Shown: one piece after another, positions 25,142 to 33,043 of the stretch
Layout of the letters: the number at the start of each line of letters is the position of its first letter
Position numbering within the stretch: position 1 is the stretch's first letter
DNA from: Bacillota bacterium
GTDB lineage: Bacteria > Bacillota > Clostridia > Christensenellales > SZUA-584
Assembly: GCA_023428025.1 (NCBI GenBank)
Contig: JAEYZN010000033.1
Coordinates: 25,833-89,832, forward strand
Direction: 5' to 3'
Length of the DNA stretch: 64,000 nucleotides
Notes under the pieces: generated by a model
What the model saw: the letters and a program-made list of their open reading frames with translations, nothing else
Databases searched by the model: none
What the model was told of the DNA's origin: nothing
Translations under genes and position numbers: made by a program

Positions 25142-25167
25142 GGCGGCTGGTTGGCCGCCGGTTTCTT
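25142..25167 (+). terminator. Terminator between convergent units
   Basis: GGCGGC (25142-25147) and GCCGCC (25154-25159) form a tight six-base stem with a six-base loop, followed by a T-rich stretch. It ends the redoxin-FTR transcript at the point where the GerMN lipoprotein gene converges. Confidence 0.65.
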
Positions 25168-26242
25168 ATTCACCATCCGTCCGGGCCATTGCCGGGCTGA
25201 CGCGTTCGTCGTCCACCGTGAGATATTCACCAGGCTGCATCGCGATGTGCCCGGATTCGTACGGCTGCCCGTCGACCGTCAGCATTACGCGCGGCACGCC
25301 GTAATAGTGGCCAAACGTGTTGGCGACGCTCTGGAGTATCATCTGCTCGTAGGTGGCGCCGGTGTTCATCTCCTTCTGGAACGCCTTGTTGAGGTCTATA
25401 TACACCATGCCATCGCGGTTCAGATACAGACTGTTGATTTGAGTGCCGGAAGAGAAGACCTGACCCAATGACCCGGCAGGCGGCTCCTTGTAGGCTTCGG
25501 CCAATATCACGCGTGAGATATCGTTGGTATAGAAAAGGACATTCCTGTCAATATAGCCGATTTTGCCGATATCGGCTTTCGGATAATAGAAACGGATCGT
25601 CTGCATCAGCGGAACGTCGTCTTCAATCTGTGCAAGTATGGATGTGACACTGCCGCCTTCTGATACGTACATCGTTTTAATAAGCCCCACATTTTCGGCG
25701 TAATAATCGACCGTCTTGCCGTAGGGTCCTTCGGTGGTTACCTCAATGGCGTCATATATGCCCGCAGGCGTTTCCACCTGCACGCCGACGCCGGTGATCG
25801 TACGGATACGCCCGCCGCCCGCAATCCAGCCTGTGCCGGCTTCCAGTGGCATTTTGAGTAGTATTTCCGGTGTGCTGTCCGCCATGTCCAGCATATTTTG
25901 CCGATAGTAAACTTCACCCTGGGCGAGGATAACGGCGGCATGATCCTTTGTCACTTCAACCACACGCGCGATGTCGGTGCCGCCGGAGGAAATACGCTGC
26001 TGCAAGCGATCGTCCTTTGCGTAGTCAGTGTAAACAGCGTACGAAGCGTACTCATTGCCCTCGCCCTGGTAGGTAAGCCGTGTGTTCTCGTTGGCAGGGA
26101 AATAGTCCGCCACACTCAGCGCGGCTGGCTCTGTTTCGCTGTTCCCCTGGGATTCGGGCTTGTTCACGTTATCTGCCGAACAGGCGCACAGCAGCGTGCT
26201 CAACACGGCAACACACAGGATAACGCCCCACTTTCTCATCAT
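25166..26242 (-). CDS. GerMN-domain lipoprotein
   Basis: A 358-residue lipoprotein with signal peptide and lipobox (STLLCAC). Two consecutive ATGs (26242 and 26239) follow GAGGTGG; either could serve. The middle region (DYFPANENTRLTYQGEGNEYASY through DAIEVTTEGPYGKTVDYYAENVGLIKT) is beta-rich, and the C-terminal ~125 residues are a GerMN (sporulation/germination) domain: IRFYYPKADIGKIGYIDRNV, ISRVILAEAYKEPP, LNRDGMVYIDLNKAFQKEMN, LQSVANTFGHYYGVPRVMLTVDG. GerM of Bacillus assists septal peptidoglycan remodelling in sporulation. It is a single-gene unit. Confidence 0.85.
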   Translation of the reverse strand: MMRKWGVILCVAVLSTLLCACSADNVNKPESQGNSETEPAALSVADYFPANENTRLTYQGEGNEYASYAVYTDYAKDDRLQQRISSGGTDIARVVEVTKDHAAVILAQGEVYYRQNMLDMADSTPEILLKMPLEAGTGWIAGGGRIRTITGVGVQVETPAGIYDAIEVTTEGPYGKTVDYYAENVGLIKTMYVSEGGSVTSILAQIEDDVPLMQTIRFYYPKADIGKIGYIDRNVLFYTNDISRVILAEAYKEPPAGSLGQVFSSGTQINSLYLNRDGMVYIDLNKAFQKEMNTGATYEQMILQSVANTFGHYYGVPRVMLTVDGQPYESGHIAMQPGEYLTVDDERVSPAMARTDGE

Positions 26243-26367
26243 ACACCACCTCAGTCTATATATAGTGCCGGCAGTCGCGCGCTATGACAACGCGCATGTC
26301 GGAGTGGCTTTGACGCGGACACGGTGGTATAATGTCGGCAAAGACAACAAAAGGAGCCCTTAAGGGT

Positions 26368-27396
26368 ATGGCTTTCAATAAAATCAGAAGAATACCGACA
26401 GCGGAAGAGATCAAGCAGGAGCTGCCGCTGTCTGCGGAACTGACACAGCTCAAACACCAGCGGGACGAGGAGCTGCGCGCGATATTTGCCGGAAGAGACG
26501 ATCGCTTTGTGCTCGTCATCGGCCCGTGCTCGGCGGATACCGAGGAGCCGGTGCTCGAGTATATCGGTCGGCTGGCAGACATACAACGCCGTGTTGCGGA
26601 TATTCTTCTGCTGGTGCCGCGCATATACACCAACAAGCCGCGCACCACGGGCGAGGGCTACAAGGGCATGGCGCACCAGCCGGACCCGGAGAAGGCAGCC
26701 GATCTAAGCACGGGCATCAAGGCGATTCGCCGGCTGCATATACGGGCGTTGGCTGAGTTCGGCCTGCCGGCAGCGGACGAAATGCTGTATCCTGAGAACT
26801 TCGCCTATCTCTCCGACGTGCTGGGCTACCATGCGGTGGGGGCGCGTTCGGTGGAAAACCAGCTGCACCGGCTCACGGCGAGCGGCATTGACGCGCCGGT
26901 GGGCATGAAAAACCCGACCAGCGGAGATATTTCCGTGATGCTCAATTCGATCTACGCCGCACAGCTGCCGCACCGGTTTATCTACAGCGGCTGGGAGGTG
27001 GAGACGGAGGGCAACCCGTATGCCCACGCCGTGCTGCGCGGGGCGGTGGACTCCAACGGCCGGTGCTGGCCCAACTATCATTACGAAAACCTGATCGGCC
27101 TTGCGCATGCGTATGCGGACATGGGGCTCAAGAACCCGGCCATCGTGGTGGACACCAACCACGCCAACTCACAGAAGCGCTATGAGGAGCAGCCGCGCAT
27201 CGCGCGCGAGGTGCTGGCCAGCCGCCGCTATGACAGCACATTGGCCCGCATGGTGAAAGGGCTGATGATCGAGAGCTATCTGGTGCCGGGCCGGCAGGAC
27301 ATCGGCGGCAGCGTACCGGGCTGTTCCATCACCGACCCATGCCTTGGATGGAGCGAAACGGAGCGGCTGATAATGGATATAGCAGAAAGAGTATAA
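26368..27396 (+). CDS. aroF: 3-deoxy-7-phosphoheptulonate (DAHP) synthase, class I
   Basis: A 342-residue enzyme, the AroF/G/H type of DAHP synthase. AAAGGAG is 11 bases before ATG 26368. Motifs: VIGPCSAD (PEP/metal site), RIYTNKPRTTGEGYKG, GARSVENQLHR, GMKNPTSGD, DTNHANSQKR and SYLVPGRQDIGG. It condenses PEP and erythrose 4-phosphate at the entry of aromatic biosynthesis. A TGGTATAAT element lies near 26330. A terminator follows directly. The symbol is given for the family; which allosteric class it belongs to cannot be told. Confidence 0.92.
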   Translation: MAFNKIRRIPTAEEIKQELPLSAELTQLKHQRDEELRAIFAGRDDRFVLVIGPCSADTEEPVLEYIGRLADIQRRVADILLLVPRIYTNKPRTTGEGYKGMAHQPDPEKAADLSTGIKAIRRLHIRALAEFGLPAADEMLYPENFAYLSDVLGYHAVGARSVENQLHRLTASGIDAPVGMKNPTSGDISVMLNSIYAAQLPHRFIYSGWEVETEGNPYAHAVLRGAVDSNGRCWPNYHYENLIGLAHAYADMGLKNPAIVVDTNHANSQKRYEEQPRIAREVLASRRYDSTLARMVKGLMIESYLVPGRQDIGGSVPGCSITDPCLGWSETERLIMDIAERV

Positions 27397-27402
27397 GTAT
27401 GG

Positions 27403-27430
27403 AGCCGCTTCCGGAGGAGGCGGCTTTTTT
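27403..27430 (+). terminator. Terminator after DAHP synthase
   Basis: AGCCGC-TTCC and GGAGG-CGGCT pair around a short loop, followed by six T's, seven bases after the stop codon. Confidence 0.75.
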
Positions 27431-27452
27431 ATGTAAAATAATTAGAAAATCG

Positions 27453-27481
27453 TTGGCATGGGCCATGATAGGGTATATCAT
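27453..27481 (+). promoter_or_regulatory. Sigma-70-type promoter of the class II aldolase gene
   Basis: TTGGCA (27453-27458) and TATCAT (27476-27481) with a 17-base spacer, about 50 bases before the aldolase start. Confidence 0.6.
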
Positions 27482-27531
27482 AGACACGGTTTGTAATATT
27501 GAGATAATGACCCGCTCAAAGGAGAGACATC

Positions 27532-28368
27532 ATGGCTTTATACACAATGAAAGACCTGCTCGGTGACGCGCAGATGCGCAATTATGGAATCGGCTTCTTC
27601 AACACGCACAATCAGGAAATGCTGCGCGCCTGTATTACAGCAGCGGAGGAGCTGAACTCGCCGATCATCGTGGGAACGGCGGAAGCGCTGCGGCCTTATG
27701 CCGAGTTGGATACACTGACGCCGATGCTGCTGGAAGCGGCAAGGAGCGCCAGAGTACCCGTGGCGGTCCATCTGGACCACACCTATCATTTTGAAACGAT
27801 CATGCGTGCGCTGCGCTGCGGTTTCGGGTCCGTGATGTATGACGGGTCTCGGATGACATATGAAGAGAACGTGCGTATATCCGCGGAAATCGCGCGTGTG
27901 GCCCATGCGATGGGCGTTGGGCTGGAGTGCGAGCTGGGCTGTGTGGGCGGTCTGGCGGACGGTGACAGCGAGGTGGACAAAAATATTTACACCGATCCTG
28001 ATATGGCATCGTCCTTCGTGGAGCTGACAAAGACGGATTTTCTGGCGATATCCATAGGAACGCTGCACGGGGTTTATGCGGCCAAGCCCAAGCTGGACCT
28101 TGAGAGGCTGGCGGCGATACGGCGCAAAGTGGATGTGCCGCTGGTGCTGCACGGCGGCTCCGGCTTGAGCGACAGCGATTTCCGCGCGACCATCACCGGC
28201 GGCATCAGCAAGGTCAACGTCTATACGGATATCATACTGGCGGCCAAGCAGGCGATGGCGGACAACATGGAGCTGGGCTATTCCGATATCCTCCAGGCGA
28301 CGGAGCGCGCGATGTGCGAAGAAGTGAAAAAGAAGCTCGTTATCTTTGACAGTCGGAACAAGGCGTGA
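27532..28368 (+). CDS. Class II fructose-bisphosphate/tagatose-type aldolase
   Basis: A 278-residue zinc-dependent aldolase (FbaA/GatY/KbaY family). AAGGAG lies about eight bases before ATG 27532. Catalytic and metal residues appear in VAVHLDHTYHFE, VMYDGSRM, ECELGCVGG, SIGTLHGVYAAKPKLDL, VLHGGSGL and GISKVNVYTDI. It cleaves or condenses a ketose bisphosphate with dihydroxyacetone phosphate; family members act on fructose or tagatose bisphosphate or relatives. It is a single gene bounded by its own promoter and terminator, not attached to the sugar cluster 10 kb away. Confidence 0.88.
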   Translation: MALYTMKDLLGDAQMRNYGIGFFNTHNQEMLRACITAAEELNSPIIVGTAEALRPYAELDTLTPMLLEAARSARVPVAVHLDHTYHFETIMRALRCGFGSVMYDGSRMTYEENVRISAEIARVAHAMGVGLECELGCVGGLADGDSEVDKNIYTDPDMASSFVELTKTDFLAISIGTLHGVYAAKPKLDLERLAAIRRKVDVPLVLHGGSGLSDSDFRATITGGISKVNVYTDIILAAKQAMADNMELGYSDILQATERAMCEEVKKKLVIFDSRNKA

Positions 28369-28390
28369 CAAAGAGCAGATTGTGACACAG

Positions 28391-28418
28391 GGCCGTTTCC
28401 TTTGGGAGCGGCTTTTTT
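28391..28418 (+). terminator. Terminator after class II aldolase
   Basis: GGCCGtTTCC / GGGAgCGGC hairpin followed by six T's, 23 bases after the stop codon and directly before the convergent response regulator gene. Confidence 0.75.
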
Positions 28419-28421
28419 GTA

Positions 28422-29099
28422 CTATGTCCGGAACATGTATCCATATCCCCATACGGTTTCGATATACTTGTGATAGGGCTTTAAGCATCGGCGCAGGGAT
28501 TTGATGTGCGTATCCACGGTGCGGTCGGTACCGAAAAAATCTTCACCCCACACTTCATTGAGTATCACCTCGCGCGAGAGCGCCCGGTTGGGATTCTGAG
28601 CCAGATAGAGCAGCAGATTGTATTCGCGCGGCGTCAGCGTGACGATTTCTCCGTCGGCGTATACCATACGGGAAACCGTGTCGACGCACAGTCCGTCATA
28701 CAGGATGCGCCGCGGCGTATACACAGAGCTGTGTGTGCTGTGCCGCAGCATCACATGCAGGCGCGCCATCAGCTCTTTGGGAGAAAAAGGTTTGTATATA
28801 AAGTCATCAACGCCAATATTGAAAAAAGACAGGGGTTCCTCTTCGCCGCCGCGTTTGGACAACATGATGACCGGCAGCTCGGAGGATTTGCGGACCTGCC
28901 GGCAGACATGCCAGGCGTCCAGCTCAGGCAATTGCGTTTCCATAATGACGATGCTGTACTCATTGCGTCTGAACAACTTCAGCGCGGCAATACCGTCACA
29001 GGCCTCGTCGGATTTAAACCCCTCCTGTGAAGCGTGTGTTTTAATAAGCGTTCTGATTTCAGCGTCCGGGTCGATAATCAACAAGTGTACATCGTTCAT
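28422..29099 (-). CDS. OmpR-type response regulator with altered phosphorylation site
   Basis: A 225-residue protein; ATG 29099 (MNDVHLLIIDPDAEI) is chosen because receiver domains begin there, while the frame from 29159 adds an unlikely tail. The receiver (1-~120) has LLIIDPD where the acidic pair is normally DD, IVIMETQLPELD where the phospho-acceptor Asp is normally found (Glu here), MLSKRG for the switch Ser/Thr, and the conserved Lys in DDFIYKPF. The winged-helix output domain (~130-225) is normal: LTPREYNLLLYLAQNPN, VWGEDFFGTDRTVDTHIKSLRRCL, VWGYGYMF. No histidine kinase gene is adjacent. It probably works without classical phosphorylation. Confidence 0.88.
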   Translation of the reverse strand: MNDVHLLIIDPDAEIRTLIKTHASQEGFKSDEACDGIAALKLFRRNEYSIVIMETQLPELDAWHVCRQVRKSSELPVIMLSKRGGEEEPLSFFNIGVDDFIYKPFSPKELMARLHVMLRHSTHSSVYTPRRILYDGLCVDTVSRMVYADGEIVTLTPREYNLLLYLAQNPNRALSREVILNEVWGEDFFGTDRTVDTHIKSLRRCLKPYHKYIETVWGYGYMFRT

Positions 29100-29293
29100 G
29101 ATCCAACCCCATTGCCAAAACGTATTCAGGTCTTGCCAGATGGATGTGAGCCGATACAACTGTGTACTTTATAGTAGCGGATTGTGTGGATAAATGCAAG
29201 TATGACCGTTTTTTACCCAAAATGTGATCAAATTGTGATGTCATCAAAAAAACAGGTATCATTGAATCGAAAATTCCCATATTCTTGAGGCTA

Positions 29294-29325
29294 ATTGTGA
29301 TGGATTCTCATTTTTTTATCACAAT
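29294..29325. promoter_or_regulatory. Wide inverted repeat upstream of the hydrogenase operon
   Basis: ATTGTGAT (29294-29301) and ATCACAAT (29318-29325) form an exact inverted pair with a 16-base spacer. A third direct copy, ATTGTGAT, lies at 29232-29239. The 24-base centre-to-centre spacing is more than two helical turns, so a dimer-of-dimers or looping regulator is possible. It sits directly upstream of the Rex site. Confidence 0.45.
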
Positions 29326-29328
29326 CCT

Positions 29329-29346
29329 TTGTTAAAATATTAACAA
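29329..29346. promoter_or_regulatory. Rex (redox repressor) operator
   Basis: TTGTTAA-AATA-TTAACAA is a perfect match to the Clostridium/Firmicutes Rex consensus TTGTTAA-N4-TTAACAA. It lies about 65 bases before the first hydrogenase gene. Rex releases DNA when NADH is high relative to NAD+, which fits control of an NADH-dependent hydrogenase. The rex gene is not in this window. Confidence 0.85.
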
Positions 29347-29412
29347 CATCAAGATGGACCGCTCAATTTTTAACATGAAAACTTCAAATATCTGCGAATC
29401 AGGAGGGTTATG

Positions 29413-29919
29413 ATGGATACCAAAACTGTTTCGAAAGCACGCTGCGCAGGCTGCGGAGGCGGCAAGTATGATGAAATTGCAAACATCATCGATCTGTACC
29501 GGGGCAAGGAAGGGAGCCTGATACAGGTGCTTCACCTGGCCCAGGGGGTGTACGGTTATCTGCCGCTGGACCTGCAGACGCATATTGCCAGTGAGATGGG
29601 GATCCCTGTTTCGGAGGTGTCCGGGGTGGTCACGTTCTACTCCTTCTTTTCCACCAAGCCAAGGGGCAAGCACACCATCCGTGTGTGCCTCGGGACGGCC
29701 TGCTATGTGCGCGGCGGCAAAAAGATCGTGGAGAGCCTGAAGGATAAACTGAATGTGGATATCGGCGGAACGACGGAGGATGAACGGTTCACATTTGAAG
29801 TGGCGCGATGCATCGGTGCGTGCGGCCTGGCCCCCGCGATGATGATCGACGACACGGTCTACAAGCAGGTGAACGTCAACCGGCTGGGCGCCATACTGGC
29901 CAAGTACGAGAACGACTGA
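29413..29919 (+). CDS. hydC: NADH-type bifurcating hydrogenase, NuoE-like subunit (HydC)
   Basis: A 168-residue protein with a thioredoxin-like [2Fe-2S] fold: VCLGTACYVRGG and ARCIGACGLAPAMMID supply the four cluster cysteines. Preceding helices match NuoE/HydC (SLIQVLHLAQGVYGYLP, EVSGVVTFYSFF). AGGAGG is six bases before ATG 29413; the ATG directly before it (29410) is also possible. An extra N-terminal CAGCGGG may bind metal. It transfers electrons within the complex with the two downstream subunits. First gene of a three-gene operon under the Rex site. Confidence 0.9.
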   Translation: MDTKTVSKARCAGCGGGKYDEIANIIDLYRGKEGSLIQVLHLAQGVYGYLPLDLQTHIASEMGIPVSEVSGVVTFYSFFSTKPRGKHTIRVCLGTACYVRGGKKIVESLKDKLNVDIGGTTEDERFTFEVARCIGACGLAPAMMIDDTVYKQVNVNRLGAILAKYEND

Positions 29920-29932
29920 AGGGGGTGAGCGC

Positions 29933-32900
29933 ATGAAATCAGCGAAGATCAAAACCGTCGAGCAGTTGAATGAAATCGGTCAGAAATACAACGACGAGCA
30001 GGCCAAGTATCTCTACCGAATCTATGTCTGCGCCGGGGCGGGCTGCGTGTCGTCCGGCTGCAACGCGGTTCGGGACGCCGTGGTCAGCGAGCTGGATCGT
30101 CTGGGACTCAGCGGGAAGGCGCGCGTTTATGAAACGGGCTGCATGGGCACCTGCGCGGTGGGGCCGGTGATGCTGGTGTTGCCGGATCGGGTGTTCTATA
30201 CCGAACTGGATGAGAAGAAAGCGCGTGAGATCGTACGGACGCACATCGCAAAAGGGAAAGTGGTCGAAGACCATACCTTCTATGACCACTCGCTCTCAAA
30301 GCATGTGCCCGTGATCGACGATATCGGGTTCTTTGGGCATCAGGTGAAAATCGCGCTGCGCAACTGCGGGTCCATCGAGTACGGCAGCGTTCAGGCGTAC
30401 ATCGCAAACGGCGGTTACGCGCCGGCCTGCAAGGCGCTGGGTGGTATGACGCCGGAGCGGGTGGTCGCCGAACTGAAAACCTCCGGCCTGAAAGGCCGCG
30501 GCGGTGCGGGCTTCCCCACGGGCGTGAAGTGGGAAGCGGCGATGAAACAGGACAGCGGCAGGAAATACATCGTGTGCAACGCCGACGAGGGCGACCCGGG
30601 CGCGTTCATGGACCGGAGCATCATTGAGGGCGACCCGCATACCGTCATCGAAGGCATGCTGATCGGCGGATATACAATCGGCGCGAATACCGGCTACATC
30701 TATGTGCGCGCGGAATACCCCATTGCGGTGCAGCGCATGACAGCGGCGCTGGAGGAAGCGCGCCGGTGGGGGTTGCTGGGTCGGGACATATTCGGCAGCA
30801 GCTTTGATTTCGACATTGAGATCCGCATCGGCGCAGGCGCGTTTGTGTGCGGTGAAGAGACCGCGCTGATGGCGTCCATAGAAGGCCAGCGCGGCGAGCC
30901 CAAGCAGAAGCCGCCGTTTCCGTTCCAGAGCGGGCTGTTCGGCAAGCCCACGATCATCAACAATGTGGAGACGTACGCGAGCGTCCCCGTTATCATCGCA
31001 AATGGCGGGGAGTGGTATGCGCAGTATGGTACCGAGCAGAGCAAGGGGACCAAGGTGTTCGCTCTGGCGGGCGATGTGGTGAATACAGGAATCGTGGAGG
31101 TACCCATCGGCATTCCGCTGGGCGAGATCATATTCAACATTGGCGGCGGCATCCCGGGCAAGAAGAAGTTCAAGTCGGCGCAGATCGGCGGGCCATCCGG
31201 CGGCTGCGTGACATCCGAGAACCTGAACGTGCCCACAGACTATGAGAGCCTGAAGGCGCTGGGCGCGATCATGGGGTCCGGCGGACTCATCGTGATGAAC
31301 GAGGATACCTGCATGGTGGATACCGCGCGCTTCTTCATGGACTTCATCCGCGACGAGTCGTGCGGAAAATGCGCAGCCTGCCGCATCGGCACCAAGCGTA
31401 TGCTCGATATACTTGAGCGCATCACGCGCGGCGAAGGCCAGGAGGGCGACGTGGAGCTGCTGGTGGAGCTGGGCGAGACGATTCAGGACACCGCCATGTG
31501 CGGCCTGGGGCAAACAGCGCCCAATCCGGTGCTCAGCACCATCAAATACTTTCGGGAGGAATACGACGAACACATCCGCAACAAATACTGCCGTGCGGGC
31601 GTGTGCGCCGAGCTGTTCGTGTCGCCGTGTGAGAACACCTGCCCGGCCAACGTCAATGTGCCGGGTTATATGTCTCTGGTGGCGGCAGGGCGGTTTGTTG
31701 ACGCGTATAACCTGATCCGGCAGGAGAATCCGTTCCCGGCGGTGTGCGGGCGTATCTGCACGCGGCCTTGTGAGAGCAAATGTCGCCGCGGGCAGCTGGA
31801 TGAGGCGCTGGCCATCTGCGACCTGAAACGCTTTGTGGCGGACTACGCGATGAAGAATGAGAAGTCCTACAGGCACGACATCGTGTTCCCAAAAAACGGA
31901 AAGAGCGTATCGATCATCGGCGCGGGCGCATCCGGCCTGACGTGCGGATATTATCTGGCGCGCCTCGGCTATGAGGTGGATGTGTATGAATCCCACAATG
32001 CCGCGGGCGGCGTGCTGGTTTACGGGATCCCCGAATACCGGCTGCCCAAGGACGTGCTGGAGCATGAAGTGCGGCTGATCGAGCAGACGGGGGTCAGGCT
32101 CCACCTGAACACCGAGGTGGGCGAGGATATCCTGTTCAAGGAACTGAGGAACAAATCCGACGCCATCTACATCGCGACAGGCACGCAGCTGCCGCAGAAG
32201 ATCAACATTCCCGGTGAGAGCCTGCCCGGCGTCATTCACGGTATCAAGTTCCTGAAGCTGGCCAATATGCACCAGCCGACCGGCATCGGAGATAACGTGG
32301 TCGTGATCGGCGGCGGCAACACCGCAATCGACTCGGCACGCACCGCGCTGCGGCTTGGGGCTAAAAAGGTGACGGTGATGTACCGCCGGACGATCGGGCT
32401 GATGCCCGCATATGAATCGGAAGTGCATGAGGCCATGGAGGAAGGAATCGAGATACTCGAACTGACCGCGCCGATCAACCTCGTTGTAGGGCTGGATGGC
32501 CGTGTCGCGGAGATTGAATGTCTGCGCATGGAGCTGGGTGGTTTCGATTCAGCCGGTCGCCGCCAGTTCGTATCGGTGCCCGATTCCAGGTTCAGGGTGG
32601 AAGCGGACACGGTGATCCCGGCGGTCAGCCAGTATGCGGACTTTCCGTTTATCGGCAAAGACGAGATCGGCATCACCCGATGGGGCACGTTCATTCTGCA
32701 GGACAGCGAGTCTCAGATGACCACAATGCAGGGCGTGTTCGCCGGCGGAGACGTCACGCGCGGGCCGGATGAGGTGATCCGGGCCATTGCGGACGGCAAG
32801 CGCGCCGCCATCTCTATCGACAAGTATCTGGGCGGCAAGGGCAAACTCAACAAGGGCGAACCCATCGACATACCGGTGATCACCGACGAGGACGAGGTGA

Positions 32901-33037
32901 TCGCGCACAAGCGATTCCCGGTGGATATACTTGATCCGGATACGCGCAAGGGGTCGTTCGACGAGGTGATTCAGGGATATCACAAGCTGAACGCCATCGC
33001 TGAAGCCATGCGCTGCTTACATTGCGAAAGGAGGTAA
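29933..33037 (+). CDS. hydB: NuoF-like HydB subunit fused to a GltD/NfnB-like NADPH module
   Basis: A 1034-residue fusion. Residues ~1-120 hold an N-terminal [2Fe-2S] thioredoxin-like domain (YVCAGAGCVSSGC, ETGCMGTCAVGP). Residues ~150-470 form the NuoF-type FMN/NADH domain (LKGRGGAGFPTGVKW, CNADEGDPGAFMDR, FVCGEETALMASIEGQRGEP), and ~470-530 the [4Fe-4S] site (ESCGKCAACRIGTKRM ... CGLGQTAPNPV). From ~560 a second flavoprotein follows, as in GltD and NfnB: cluster cysteines CENTCPANVNVPGY, CGRICTRPCESKC, FAD site SIIGAGASGLTCGYYLA (~660), NAD(P) site VVIGGGNTAIDSAR (~790) and FAGGDVTRGPDEVIRAIADG. The typical HydB ends near residue 600. The extra half suggests coupling to NADPH as well as NADH. 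GGGGGTGA-type ribosome site; 13 bases after hydC. Confidence 0.92.
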   Translation: MKSAKIKTVEQLNEIGQKYNDEQAKYLYRIYVCAGAGCVSSGCNAVRDAVVSELDRLGLSGKARVYETGCMGTCAVGPVMLVLPDRVFYTELDEKKAREIVRTHIAKGKVVEDHTFYDHSLSKHVPVIDDIGFFGHQVKIALRNCGSIEYGSVQAYIANGGYAPACKALGGMTPERVVAELKTSGLKGRGGAGFPTGVKWEAAMKQDSGRKYIVCNADEGDPGAFMDRSIIEGDPHTVIEGMLIGGYTIGANTGYIYVRAEYPIAVQRMTAALEEARRWGLLGRDIFGSSFDFDIEIRIGAGAFVCGEETALMASIEGQRGEPKQKPPFPFQSGLFGKPTIINNVETYASVPVIIANGGEWYAQYGTEQSKGTKVFALAGDVVNTGIVEVPIGIPLGEIIFNIGGGIPGKKKFKSAQIGGPSGGCVTSENLNVPTDYESLKALGAIMGSGGLIVMNEDTCMVDTARFFMDFIRDESCGKCAACRIGTKRMLDILERITRGEGQEGDVELLVELGETIQDTAMCGLGQTAPNPVLSTIKYFREEYDEHIRNKYCRAGVCAELFVSPCENTCPANVNVPGYMSLVAAGRFVDAYNLIRQENPFPAVCGRICTRPCESKCRRGQLDEALAICDLKRFVADYAMKNEKSYRHDIVFPKNGKSVSIIGAGASGLTCGYYLARLGYEVDVYESHNAAGGVLVYGIPEYRLPKDVLEHEVRLIEQTGVRLHLNTEVGEDILFKELRNKSDAIYIATGTQLPQKINIPGESLPGVIHGIKFLKLANMHQPTGIGDNVVVIGGGNTAIDSARTALRLGAKKVTVMYRRTIGLMPAYESEVHEAMEEGIEILELTAPINLVVGLDGRVAEIECLRMELGGFDSAGRRQFVSVPDSRFRVEADTVIPAVSQYADFPFIGKDEIGITRWGTFILQDSESQMTTMQGVFAGGDVTRGPDEVIRAIADGKRAAISIDKYLGGKGKLNKGEPIDIPVITDEDEVIAHKRFPVDILDPDTRKGSFDEVIQGYHKLNAIAEAMRCLHCERR

Positions 33038-33043
33038 CGCACA

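Noticed and set aside
27532..28368. Including the class II aldolase in the sugar cluster pathway
   Set aside because: It has its own promoter and terminator and is 10 kb away on the far side of the hydrogenase operon.
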